A DNA stretch of 9,533 nt from Candidatus Aphodomonas merdavium (lineage in GTDB: Bacteria > Bacillota > Clostridia > Christensenellales > Aristaeellaceae): positions 1 through 9,533 of the forward strand of contig DVLH01000053.1 of the NCBI GenBank assembly GCA_018715585.1, given 5' to 3'. Both the position numbers and the translations under genes were made by a program. Positions 1 to 6,790 of the stretch are shown here, piece after piece. A model generated the notes under the pieces. The model ran no database searches. It was not told where the DNA came from and worked only from the letters and a program-made list of their open reading frames with translations. Each line of letters starts with the position of its first letter. The stretch's first letter is position 1.

Positions 1-60
1 TGATTATACCCGATACCCATTTTCTTTTCTTTGCTAAGGGAGGCATACTACATTAAAGCG

Positions 61-99
61 AAAAAAGCGTTGGGAACCCCTTTCTTCCCAACGTTTTTT
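61..99. terminator. Bidirectional intrinsic terminator
   Basis: A 9-bp perfect stem (CGTTGGGAA at 68-76, TTCCCAACG at 85-93) encloses an 8-nt loop. It has six A on its left (61-66) and six T on its right (94-99), so it can end transcripts in both directions. On the plus strand it would close a gene lying left of the window. On the minus strand it would back up the rubredoxin terminator. Positions 1-60 contain no recognisable gene end. Confidence 0.85.
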
Positions 100-155
100 C
101 TAAAATGCCCTTCCTTAGTTTGGAGGGCGCCAACCTAATAGGAATCATAAAATCC

Positions 156-177
156 GGCCGCGCCCAAGAGCGCGGCC
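156..177 (-). terminator. Rubredoxin terminator hairpin
   Basis: A perfect 8-bp GC stem (GGCCGCGC with GCGCGGCC, 6-nt loop) lies 11 bases after the rubredoxin stop codon on the minus strand. It is followed by GGATTTTA, so the T tract is weak. The stem is strong, and the bidirectional terminator at 61-99 lies just beyond it. Confidence 0.6.
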
Positions 178-187
178 GCAATGCAAT

Positions 188-349
188 TCAGGCTTCCTCT
201 TCAAATTGGTCTTTGCCTACGCCGCAAAGCGGGCAAACAAACCCTTCGTCCAGGTCCTCCCATTTGGTGCCGGGCGCGATGCCGTTGTCGGGATCGCCTG
301 CCGCTTCGTCATAGACGTAGCCGCAAACCGTGCAAACGTATTTTTTCAT
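188..349 (-). CDS. Rubredoxin
   Basis: A complete 53-residue rubredoxin, a small soluble one-electron carrier with a single Fe(SCys)4 centre. Both iron-binding knuckles are visible: C6-T-V-C9-G-Y near the N-terminus and C39-P-L-C42-G near the C-terminus. The family core (YVYDEAAGDPDNGIAPGTKF, residues 11-30) is also present, and the length is typical. The ATG at 349 is preceded on the minus strand by AAAGGAGG (plus 360-367) at about 10 nt, a strong ribosome-binding site. In anaerobes rubredoxins pass electrons to oxygen- or peroxide-reducing enzymes such as rubrerythrin or flavodiiron proteins. No such partner is visible here, and the gene seems to be its own transcription unit, divergent from miaA. 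The physiological partner is therefore unknown, but the family call is secure. Confidence 0.97.
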   Translation of the reverse strand: MKKYVCTVCGYVYDEAAGDPDNGIAPGTKWEDLDEGFVCPLCGVGKDQFEEEA

Positions 350-388
350 GGAAGAGACGCCTCCTTTCCGTCGAAATCGTGCCAGCTC

Positions 389-405
389 GGCAGGATTCTC
401 CTGCC
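389..405. repeat. Small perfect hairpin in the divergent intergenic region
   Basis: GGCAGGA and TCCTGCC form a 7-bp perfect inverted repeat around a 3-nt centre, between rubredoxin and miaA. It has no T tract and is too small to act confidently as a terminator. It could be an operator or a 5'-UTR stem, but nothing decides this. Confidence 0.4.
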
Positions 406-418
406 TTAGCGGCGTATT

Positions 419-455
419 GTTCCCCTTATCCCGCCAAAGCGGGGCAAGGGGGAAC
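419..455 (+). promoter_or_regulatory. Hairpin occluding the miaA ribosome-binding site
   Basis: GTTCCCCTT (419-427) can pair with AAGGGG plus AAC (446-455, one bulged G). Inside it CCCGC (430-434) pairs with GCGGG (439-443) around a CAAA loop. The 3' arm contains AAGGGGGAA, the only plausible Shine-Dalgarno for the miaA ATG at 460. The pairing is seen directly; that it limits miaA translation is inference. Confidence 0.5.
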
Positions 456-459
456 GCGC

Positions 460-1362
460 ATGGAGAAAAAACTCATCGCCGTTGTGGGCACCAATGCCTC
501 CGGCAAGAGCAGCCTCGGCGTGGAGCTTGCGCTCCGCCTCGGCGGAGAGATCGTATCGGCCGACTCGCGGCAGGTATACCGCGGGCTTGACCTGGGCAGC
601 GGCAAAATTACACAGGAAGAAATGCGCGGTGTCGCCCACCATTTGCTGGATGTCTGCGAACCAAACCGCTTTTTTTCCATGGCAGAATTCCAACGCCTGG
701 CCTATGCGGCCATTGATGACATCTTGACGCGCGGCCGTCAACCGCTGTTAGTGGGCGGTACAGGCCTGTACGTGGACTGCGTCACGGAAGGATACCGGTT
801 GTCAGAAATCCCGCCCGACCTTGCTTATCGCAACGAGCTGGAAAAGCTGGACACCCCCGCACTCTACCGCCTTTTGCTCGAAAAAATGCCCGACGCCCAG
901 GTTGATTCGCCCAACAACCGAAACCGCGTCATGCGGCTGCTGGAGCGCATCGCCGCAGGAGACATGGAACGCCCCGCGCCTCAGCCCCGCTATTCCGTGC
1001 TCAAGCTCGGCGTCACCTGGGACAGGCAGACGCTCGATGCGCGTATTGCTCAACGCCTGACGCTCCGCCTGAAAGCAGGCATGGTAGACGAGGTGTGCGC
1101 GCTGCTTGCCCAGGGCGTTCCGCCCGCATTTCTGGACAAGCTTGGCCTGGAATACCGCTTTCTCACGCGCTATCTGCTGGGCGAATACCCCAGCGAAGAA
1201 GCAATGGAGGAAGCGCTGCTGCATGCCATCCGCCGCTTTGCCCGGCGGCAGATGACCTGGTTTCGCAGGGATCATTCCATCCTCTGGCTCGACATGACAG
1301 CTCAGCCGCTGGAACAAGCCCTGCGCGCCGCGCAGGCGTTCCTTGATCCCCCCGCATCGTAA
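460..1362 (+). CDS. miaA: tRNA dimethylallyltransferase (MiaA)
   Basis: A 300-residue MiaA, the enzyme that transfers a dimethylallyl group from DMAPP to N6 of A37 in tRNAs reading UNN codons. The visible motifs are a P-loop-like G10-TNASGK-S17; D35-SRQVYRGLDLGSGK, which matches the family DSxQVY-GxDxGxxK block and carries the catalytic Asp; HHLLDVCEP at 60-68; GGTGLY at 99-104; and the C-terminal AIRRFARRQMTWFRRD at 256-271. The P-loop reads GTNASGKS where most MiaA have GPTASGKT, and GSGKIT replaces the common GTAKP, so this is a divergent branch. The start is the ATG at 460, where family similarity begins. The frame stays open upstream to 181, but that stretch overlaps the antisense rubredoxin gene and resembles nothing. 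The ribosome-binding site AAGGGGG lies in a hairpin. The usual hfq or mutL neighbours are absent, and two terminators follow. Confidence 0.95.
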   Translation: MEKKLIAVVGTNASGKSSLGVELALRLGGEIVSADSRQVYRGLDLGSGKITQEEMRGVAHHLLDVCEPNRFFSMAEFQRLAYAAIDDILTRGRQPLLVGGTGLYVDCVTEGYRLSEIPPDLAYRNELEKLDTPALYRLLLEKMPDAQVDSPNNRNRVMRLLERIAAGDMERPAPQPRYSVLKLGVTWDRQTLDARIAQRLTLRLKAGMVDEVCALLAQGVPPAFLDKLGLEYRFLTRYLLGEYPSEEAMEEALLHAIRRFARRQMTWFRRDHSILWLDMTAQPLEQALRAAQAFLDPPAS

Positions 1363-1376
1363 CATATACCCGTCAC

Positions 1377-1399
1377 AGCGGCAGATGAATCCGCTTTTT
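1377..1399 (+). terminator. miaA terminator, first of two
   Basis: AGCGG (1377-1381) pairs with CCGCT (1391-1395) across a 9-nt loop, followed by a run of T to 1399. It is weak alone but stands 15 nt after the miaA stop and is followed by a second terminator. Confidence 0.5.
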
Positions 1400-1409
1400 G
1401 GCGCATCGC

Positions 1410-1432
1410 GGCGCAAAGCGCCTTTTCTTTTT
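1410..1432 (+). terminator. miaA terminator, second of two
   Basis: GGCGC (1410-1414) pairs with GCGCC (1418-1422) around AAA and is followed by TTTTCTTTTT (1423-1432), a classic intrinsic terminator tail. It separates miaA from the dehydrogenase gene. Confidence 0.7.
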
Positions 1433-1445
1433 CCGCGCAAAGCTG

Positions 1446-1451
1446 TATAAT
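1446..1451 (+). promoter_or_regulatory. Candidate -10 box for the dehydrogenase gene
   Basis: A perfect TATAAT lies 34 nt before the dehydrogenase start and just after the miaA terminators. No good -35 is seen at the expected distance (1423-1428 is TTTTCT, inside the terminator tail), so the promoter may need an activator. AGGGAGGA (1471-1478) is the ribosome-binding site. Confidence 0.5.
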
Positions 1452-1485
1452 AACCCGCACAGACAAAAACAGGGAGGAAGAAATC

Positions 1486-2532
1486 ATGAAAGCCGCCGTT
1501 TTGCACGCCAACGAAGATTTGCGCTACGAAGAATACCCAACGCCCCAGCTGCGCCCCGGCACAGTGCTGGTACGCGTCAAAGCAACCGGAATATGCGGCA
1601 GCGACATTCCGCGCGTACTGCACCATGGCGCACACGGCTATCCCATTGTGCTCGGCCATGAATTTTCCGGCGTAGTAGAATCCGTTGGCGAAGGGGTATC
1701 GCGCATCAAGCCAGGGATGCGCGTGTCCGGCGCGCCGCTGGTGCCCTGCATGCATTGCGACGACTGCGCACGGGGCAACTATTCCCTCTGCAAGCATTAT
1801 AGCTTCATTGGCAGCCGGGAGCAAGGGAGTTTTGGCGATTATGTCCTTTTGCCGGAGATGAACGTCGTTCCCTTCGGCGAGGAGGTCTCCTTTATTCAGG
1901 GGGCGCTTTTTGAACCTTCCACAGTAGCGTTGCACGGACTCAAGGTGAACCACTTCCGCGGCGGCGAGCATGTGGCTGTCCTGGGCGGCGGAACAATCGG
2001 CCAGTTCACAGCGCAATGGGCGCGCATTATGGGTGCACGTACCGTCACCATGTTCGACCTGGTGGACAGCCGCCTAGAGGTTGCCAAAGCGCTCGGAAGC
2101 AATGAAGGGATCAACACGACCCAGGAAGGTTTTATAGAAAAAGCGTTGGCACTCACGGATGGAAAAGGGTTTGGCATGGTGTTTGAGACAGCGGGTAGCC
2201 CGGTCACGATGCGCATGGCGTTCCAGCTGGCAGCCAACAAAGCGCACGTATGCTTTATTGGCACGCCGCATGTGGATTTGACGTTCACCCCCGCGCAGTG
2301 GGAATGCATGAACCGCAAGGAGTTCCGCCTTACCGGCAGCTGGATGAGCTATTCCGCGCCCTTCCCCGGCGATGAGTGGGTGCTGACGGCGCACGAGTTT
2401 GCCACAGGCCGCCTGCGCTATGACGAGCGCCTGCTGCATGCCGTTTTCCCCATGAGCCAAGCGGCGCAGGCGTTCTCACTGTATAAAACGCCCGGCCTCG
2501 TCCAAGGAAAAATTATCCTGCTCAACGAGTAA
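1486..2532 (+). CDS. Zinc-dependent medium-chain dehydrogenase, GatD-like
   Basis: A 348-residue zinc alcohol dehydrogenase of the MDR superfamily, closest in my recognition to galactitol-1-phosphate 5-dehydrogenase (GatD) and polyol dehydrogenases. The catalytic zinc site is visible as C37 (GICGSD), G57-H58-E59 and E143 (FEPSTVALH). The structural zinc site is C88, C91, C94 and C102. The Rossmann motif VLGGGTIG covers 166-172. It is followed by an acidic residue, D191, at the end of the second strand, which favours NAD(H) over NADP(H). The C-terminal ITG-type core (HVCFIGTPHVDLTF, about 233-246) is typical of GatD-like proteins. The length is normal and the ATG at 1486 has the ribosome-binding site AGGGAGGA. 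No PTS, kinase or other polyol gene lies nearby, so the substrate cannot be deduced; the GatD label is by similarity. It is probably monocistronic. Confidence 0.88.
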   Translation: MKAAVLHANEDLRYEEYPTPQLRPGTVLVRVKATGICGSDIPRVLHHGAHGYPIVLGHEFSGVVESVGEGVSRIKPGMRVSGAPLVPCMHCDDCARGNYSLCKHYSFIGSREQGSFGDYVLLPEMNVVPFGEEVSFIQGALFEPSTVALHGLKVNHFRGGEHVAVLGGGTIGQFTAQWARIMGARTVTMFDLVDSRLEVAKALGSNEGINTTQEGFIEKALALTDGKGFGMVFETAGSPVTMRMAFQLAANKAHVCFIGTPHVDLTFTPAQWECMNRKEFRLTGSWMSYSAPFPGDEWVLTAHEFATGRLRYDERLLHAVFPMSQAAQAFSLYKTPGLVQGKIILLNE

Positions 2533-2580
2533 CGCTGCTGCCTCCGGTACACAGCTGTTATCCTCGAAAGTTTTTTGCAT

Positions 2581-2609
2581 GCCCGTCCCGGATGGATCCA
2601 GGGGCGGGC
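2581..2609 (+). terminator. Possible terminator hairpin after the dehydrogenase
   Basis: GCCCGTCCC (2581-2589) pairs with GGGGCGGGC (2601-2609) with one G-T wobble and an 11-nt loop, 48 nt after the dehydrogenase stop. The T run (2571-2576) lies before the stem and only ATTTGCG follows it, so it is not a canonical intrinsic terminator. It is still the only strong hairpin near the gene end. Confidence 0.35.
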
Positions 2610-3260
2610 ATTTGCGTCCTTTCCCGTTGCCCGGGCGCAAAGGGAAAAGCGGATCAAGCGCGAAGAGGTAGCCTTCCCCCTTGTGAGCGTGCTGCGCGCG
2701 GATCATCCATCCCCTTTGTCTCTTTACGGGCAGCCTGTCGGGATTATTCGTCCCCTCTTTCCGTCTTGCTGTAACCCGCTTTTCTTTCGCGACCTTTCTA
2801 ATGCAGCCGCCGGGCGGCAGGCGCATGGACGCCATGCTTTCTGCTCGGCTTCCTTCTTTCGCTTGCGCAGCTGCGGCCGTCTTTTTCCCAACAGCGCCTT
2901 TTTCCTAAAGCGAGCGCATTTTCACGCCGCTTTGCGGAAAACGCGGCCGGGGCGTAAAAAAGGACGTCCCGGGCTTTGGGGGGCGCACAATTAAAGCCAC
3001 CCAAAACGCAAACGCGCAAGGCATGCGCTCCGCCAAATGGACTAAAAAAGACGCAAGGAGCATAAAGCGCGGAGGGCAAGCGGCCACAGCGTGTCCGCTA
3101 AGCGTGCAGGGATGCAGTTGCCGCCGGCCATCCCGCTGCAAATCGCACAGGGCGTTCCCGCGCCCCGGCGGCGCGCCTGCATTCGGCGAAAACGTGCCCC
3201 GCCGAGCTTTCCTGGTGCGCGCCAATCGCTGCGCCGTGTGCCCCTTTCCTGCTCACGGCG
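2610..3260. other. Gene-poor convergent spacer A
   Basis: Together with its flanks, about 780 bp separate the dehydrogenase from the convergent LtaS-like gene. Several frames stay open here on both strands. Their translations are rich in Arg, Pro, Ser and Cys, lack recognisable domains, and lack a ribosome-binding site at a sensible distance. I therefore call no gene. Short dyads are present, for example GCATGG/CCATGC at 2823-2837 and CGCGCC/GGCGCG at 3159-3175. No tRNA arm, RNase P, SRP or tmRNA core was seen. Confidence 0.5.
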
Positions 3261-3261
3261 C

Positions 3262-3290
3262 AAAAAAAGCGCGGGATGCCTTTCCCGCGC
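3262..3290 (-). terminator. LtaS-like gene terminator
   Basis: On the minus strand GCGCGGGA pairs perfectly with TCCCGCGC (8 bp, 6-nt loop; plus 3269-3276 and 3283-3290). It is followed by seven T (plus 3262-3268) and lies about 20 nt after the stop codon. This is a textbook intrinsic terminator. Confidence 0.92.
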
Positions 3291-3309
3291 ATGTTCTGTA
3301 CGCCTGCAC

Positions 3310-5274
3310 CTACTCCTCTACCACGAACGGTTGCGACACGCCTAAAAGCACGCCCGTCTCCGTCACCTGCTCGACGGTCACCTCGTCGCCCGCAGCAAGC
3401 TTTTTCAGCGGTGCGCACAGCACCCCGCTGGAAAATTCCGTCTCCAGCGCCGTACCGTTAACGCGTAGGCGGCTAAAGCTGTTCAACCCGTCGCCCTGTA
3501 CTATGAGCGTCTCATCCTCAAGGGCTGCGCTGTTAATTTGCACGGTCTCAATGCCCATGCGCAGATCCGTCGGCTCATAGGGCATCGTCCCGCCATAGAC
3601 GATGGCATCGCCATAGAGCATATCATATTCGAGCATCGCCAGGGCGCTGAGATAGTCCGGGTTTTCGCCGTAGCGCTGGTGAAGCTTGATAAGCGTTCCA
3701 TTGTCGATCCCGGCCAGCTCCAGCACGCGCGCGCCCAGCTGGTACGCCTCCAAATCCTCGTCAACCTTGGGCAGGTTATAGTTAGACCAGATGAGATACT
3801 CCGTTTGATAGAGGTTGCTGCGCGTAAAGCGCTCTTCCTCCAGCGTAATGGAAGGCAGGTGGTCCCCGAAGAAGACGACAAGGGTTGGTTCCTCCCGGTG
3901 TGAAAGGCGGTTCACCAGCGCGCTGATAAAATTATCCACCTCATGCAGCTGCCCGAGATAATACATCAGCGCGTTGCGTTCCCCTTCATCCTCCACGCCT
4001 TCCACGGCGATGACCGGCGCGCCTTCCACAAGCGTGGTCGGGTATTTCCCGTGCAACTGCACGGAAACGGTCCACACAAAATCCGGCCCTTCCGTCGCGT
4101 TTAGCGCCATTTCAATCTCCCGGGTGAGGATTGAATCCTTGGCCCAGCCGGTTGGATTGTAGGGCACGTTTTGCATATATTCGATTGGCTCAAACACATC
4201 AAACCCAAGCGAAGCATAGGCAATATGTCGTTCATAAAACGTCGCGGTGTTATTATGAATAGCCTGCGCCGTATAGCCGAGTTCCTTGAGGTTCCAGGCT
4301 AGGCTTTCACACGCCTTTTCCATCAGGATCGTCTGAAATGGGTATTCCCCTGCGCCAAAGTCATCCAAGCGCATGCCTGTGAGCACCTCAAACTCTGTAT
4401 TCGCCGTGCCGCTGCCAATGCCAGGCACGCTCAAAAGGCCTGTGGAGCAGCGCGTTTTCAGCGCCGAAAAGACCGGCACAGGGTTCGTCTCATAGGTATA
4501 CCCATCAATATATGACGGGTCAAAGAATGATTCTAGCTGCAAAAAGATGATATTTGGCAATACTTCCGGTGCTGTGCTCTCGTCCGCGGCGATAGCCGCC
4601 ACGATTTCCTCTACGCTTTGGCGTGAATAGTCCTCCGGCTCATCAACGCCGCGGTCAAACGCACTCATGCAGAGGCTGTAGCAAAAGCCGCCCTCCGAAT
4701 ACGCCTGATTGACGTTGGAAAAATCCAGGTGCAAAAGGCCGGAGGTGTAAAAAATGACGCCAAACACAGCTAGCATTGCTGCCGAGCCCACGAACTGCAC
4801 CGCCGCTTGCAAACGGTGTGCCTGCATTTTGGGGACTTTGCTCCAGAGGATGACAAAGCCCGCTATCAGCAGCACAATGCCAGCGATAATCATCCCCATC
4901 TGGAACGACGTCAGATAGCAATGCCAAATCATGATCCCCGTGCGCAAAATCGCAAAATCGATCGCCTCCAACGGCATCACGCGAAAAAAAAGCGTGACAC
5001 AGTTGGCAAGTCCCAACCCAAGCCAGATAGCCAACGGCAACGCAAGGGCAAACACGCGGCGGCGAAACGCCAGCGCCGGCGAAAGCGTAAAGAAGATCAT
5101 CAGCACGTTGTAGCCAAATGTCGTGGGGCGGGAGAGCATGAACCACAGCGCGGCAAGCAGCGAATGCCTGCCAAGCGCTTCAATGACAAACGTGATGCAT
5201 ACCGATAGGAGCACCGTTTTCCAAAACAGCTTGCGGTCAAACCATGCAGCCGGATGCCGTTTTGTTTTTTCCAT
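3310..5274 (-). CDS. LTA synthase family membrane sulfatase
   Basis: A 654-residue membrane protein of the LtaS / phosphoglycerol transferase family, enzymes that move glycerol-phosphate units from phosphatidylglycerol onto envelope polymers outside the membrane. Five hydrophobic segments (about 18-35, 52-72, 76-98, 122-144, 160-180) precede an extracellular sulfatase-fold domain from about 238. The catalytic and metal residues can be assigned: E248 in FLQLESF, nucleophile T290 in GSGTANTEF, H340 in AIHNN, H408 in LHGKYP, and D471-H472 in FFGDHLP. After the catalytic domain the last 80 or so residues (about 575-654) look like a separate beta domain. The start is uncertain: ATG at 5274 (11 nt from GGAGG) or TTG at 5277 (8 nt); I prefer ATG. 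A candidate promoter and a strong terminator make it monocistronic. The polymer made (LTA, another glycerophosphate glycan, or a glycan modification) cannot be decided. Confidence 0.93.
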   Translation of the reverse strand: MEKTKRHPAAWFDRKLFWKTVLLSVCITFVIEALGRHSLLAALWFMLSRPTTFGYNVLMIFFTLSPALAFRRRVFALALPLAIWLGLGLANCVTLFFRVMPLEAIDFAILRTGIMIWHCYLTSFQMGMIIAGIVLLIAGFVILWSKVPKMQAHRLQAAVQFVGSAAMLAVFGVIFYTSGLLHLDFSNVNQAYSEGGFCYSLCMSAFDRGVDEPEDYSRQSVEEIVAAIAADESTAPEVLPNIIFLQLESFFDPSYIDGYTYETNPVPVFSALKTRCSTGLLSVPGIGSGTANTEFEVLTGMRLDDFGAGEYPFQTILMEKACESLAWNLKELGYTAQAIHNNTATFYERHIAYASLGFDVFEPIEYMQNVPYNPTGWAKDSILTREIEMALNATEGPDFVWTVSVQLHGKYPTTLVEGAPVIAVEGVEDEGERNALMYYLGQLHEVDNFISALVNRLSHREEPTLVVFFGDHLPSITLEEERFTRSNLYQTEYLIWSNYNLPKVDEDLEAYQLGARVLELAGIDNGTLIKLHQRYGENPDYLSALAMLEYDMLYGDAIVYGGTMPYEPTDLRMGIETVQINSAALEDETLIVQGDGLNSFSRLRVNGTALETEFSSGVLCAPLKKLAAGDEVTVEQVTETGVLLGVSQPFVVEE

Positions 5275-5336
5275 CAATGCATCTTCCTCCGTCTTTCGTC
5301 AGCAAATGCGTTTTTTTGCAATTTCTTAACGTTCGT

Positions 5337-5365
5337 ACTGTATCACGTTTCTCGCTGAGATGCAA
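5337..5365 (-). promoter_or_regulatory. Candidate sigma-A promoter of the LtaS-like gene
   Basis: On the minus strand TTGCAT (plus 5360-5365), a 17-nt spacer and TACAGT (plus 5337-5342) form a sigma-A-like promoter. The bases just before the -10 read TGA, giving an extended -10. The expected start is about 55 nt upstream of the ATG, and the ribosome-binding site GGAGGA follows. Confidence 0.5.
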
Positions 5366-5530
5366 CTACATCTGTTTTGCCCTCTCAGTGTATGCCGCTA
5401 AGACGGGCTGCGTGCGCAAGGAAAAGCGCAAAGCGCGTCGAAACATATGAAAGCGCGTTCGTCCCGTCCTGCCTCCCACACCGCTAAAAGGGCATGCGGC
5501 AGTTCAGGCGCGCCGGAAGGAGTCTTCCCC

Positions 5531-6391
5531 GTGTATGCAGTGTTCGCCCTTTTCTCCGCCCTTTTTGCAGGCCTGACGGCCATCTTGGCAAAGCGTGGCG
5601 TGCGCAAAACGGACAGCGACGTCGCCACGGCACTTCGCACGCTCGTTGTGCTCGTCTTTGCATGGGCCGTTGCATGGCTTGCTGGTTCTGTCCAAACCCT
5701 TGGCAGCATTTCTCCGCGCTCGCTGACGTTTCTTGCGCTTTCTGGTGTGGCGACAGGGGCGTCATGGCTATGCTATTTTAAATCGCTTTCGCTGAGCGAC
5801 GTCAATCGCGTAGCCGCCGTGGACAAAAGCAGCGTCGTGTTGACAGCGCTGTGCGCCATGCTCCTGTTAGGAGAGACGGAACGCTGGCAGCTTCAGCTAG
5901 CTTGTTCCATGCTCATTGCTTTGGGCACGTTTTTGATGGTGGAAAAAAAACAGTCTTCCGCAGCGCAAGGGCCGTGGCTTGCCTATGCGCTGGCTTCTGC
6001 GGTGTTTGCAGCACTAACGAATATACTGGCAAAATACGGCGTTGCAGGCGTGGAATCCAACCTGGCCACAGCGCTTCGAACATGCGTCGTGCTTGTTTTT
6101 TCGTGGGGATTTGTTTTGCTGCGCGGCAAAACGCCTCTGCTGCGCTCGATTGACCGGCATGAAGGGGCGTTTATCGTGCTGTCAGCGCTAGCAACCGGTG
6201 CGTCATGGCTGTGCTATTTCCGTGCCCTGCAAATGGGGCCTGTTACCGCCGTCGTCTCCATCGATAAGACAAGCCTGCTCTTTACGGCGCTTTTTGCGCG
6301 CCTCTTTCTGGGCGAGCGCCTCAGCCGCCGCTCTGCGTTTGGTCTTTTGTTGCTATGCATAGGCGCAGCCGTGATGGCTATATGGGGATAA
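5531..6391 (+). CDS. EamA/DMT-superfamily transporter
   Basis: A 286-residue integral membrane protein with two EamA (DUF6) repeats and about ten transmembrane helices, a drug/metabolite transporter. The internal duplication is easy to read: ATALRTLVVLVFAW (32-45) against ATALRTCVVLVFSW (179-192), and ATGASWLCYFKSL (74-86) against ATGASWLCYFRAL (221-233). In each half the latter is followed by VDKSSVVLTAL or IDKTSLLFTAL and a LGE end. I choose the GTG at 5531: GGAAGGAG (5515-5522) sits 8 nt before it, and the first helix starts right there, as usual in the family. The in-frame ATG at 5447 would add 28 polar residues and has no ribosome-binding site. Substrates in this superfamily range from amino acids to nucleotides and cannot be predicted here. 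The gene is divergent from the LtaS-like gene. Confidence 0.9.
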   Translation: MYAVFALFSALFAGLTAILAKRGVRKTDSDVATALRTLVVLVFAWAVAWLAGSVQTLGSISPRSLTFLALSGVATGASWLCYFKSLSLSDVNRVAAVDKSSVVLTALCAMLLLGETERWQLQLACSMLIALGTFLMVEKKQSSAAQGPWLAYALASAVFAALTNILAKYGVAGVESNLATALRTCVVLVFSWGFVLLRGKTPLLRSIDRHEGAFIVLSALATGASWLCYFRALQMGPVTAVVSIDKTSLLFTALFARLFLGERLSRRSAFGLLLLCIGAAVMAIWG

Positions 6392-6398
6392 TTGGGAA

Positions 6399-6429
6399 GC
6401 GGCGAATCTCAATCGCTGCGTTTCTCTTT
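6399..6429 (+). terminator. Probable terminator of the EamA gene
   Basis: GCGGCGA (6399-6405) pairs with TCGCTGC (6413-6419) with one G-T wobble and a 7-nt loop, 8 nt after the stop codon. It is followed by GTTTCTCTTT. The U tract is interrupted, so the strength is moderate. Confidence 0.55.
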
Positions 6430-6566
6430 GCGCCTGGCTTTTAGGCGGCCGCTTTCCGGCCTTCCCTTTGGCCATTTGCAGCATACGAAGCCATCCACAC
6501 GCATCCTTCCCACTTGTGCATTCAGCATTTCAACCGCCTTATGCCGGAAGGGTGGGCGTTGCTAGT

Positions 6567-6617
6567 TGCAATTGTTGCGAGCCATCCGCAGGACCGCAAT
6601 TGCACTGTAACGCAGTG
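6567..6617. repeat. Nested hairpins in spacer B
   Basis: TGCAATTG (6567-6574) pairs perfectly with CAATTGCA (6597-6604). Inside, TGCG (6576-6579) pairs with CGCA (6587-6590). A second stem, CACTG (6603-6607) with CAGTG (6613-6617), shares two bases with the first, so the two stems compete slightly. No protein is encoded here. Confidence 0.45.
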
Positions 6618-6776
6618 TTTAGCCATGCAGCGCATTTTTTCCACAGAAAGCGGCGCGGCACCGGCCGCCTGCCCTGGCGATTGATTCCTCCCCCTGTTTG
6701 CTGGCGGATATGCCTGCCTTCTCCGTCAGCCAAAGACTGCGGTTTTAAAAACCCATCCTTCGCGGTGTCCGCGCAG

Positions 6777-6790
6777 CAAAGCCGGCTTTG
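6777..6790. repeat. Perfect 14-bp palindrome
   Basis: CAAAGCCGGCTTTG reads the same on both strands and lies in spacer B, away from any gene start. It could be a protein-binding site. With no loop it makes a poor RNA hairpin. Confidence 0.5.

Noticed and set aside
3..8. TATAAT on the minus strand at the left edge
   Set aside because: No -35 match at 16-18 nt and the downstream sequence lies outside the window.
181..459. N-terminal extension of miaA
   Set aside because: It overlaps the antisense rubredoxin gene, and MiaA similarity begins at the ATG at 460.
802..2016. 404-residue open frame on the minus strand
   Set aside because: It is antisense to miaA and the dehydrogenase, shows no domain and has a His/Gly/Ala-rich shadow composition. 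Both sense genes are complete and well conserved.
2575..2994. 139-residue open frame in spacer A
   Set aside because: No ribosome-binding site (the T run precedes it), Arg/Phe/Pro-rich composition and no recognisable motif.
3023..3580. 185-residue open frame on the plus strand across spacer A and the LtaS-like gene end
   Set aside because: It crosses a strong terminator and the 3' end of a real gene on the other strand, has no ribosome-binding site and looks like random GC-rich translation.
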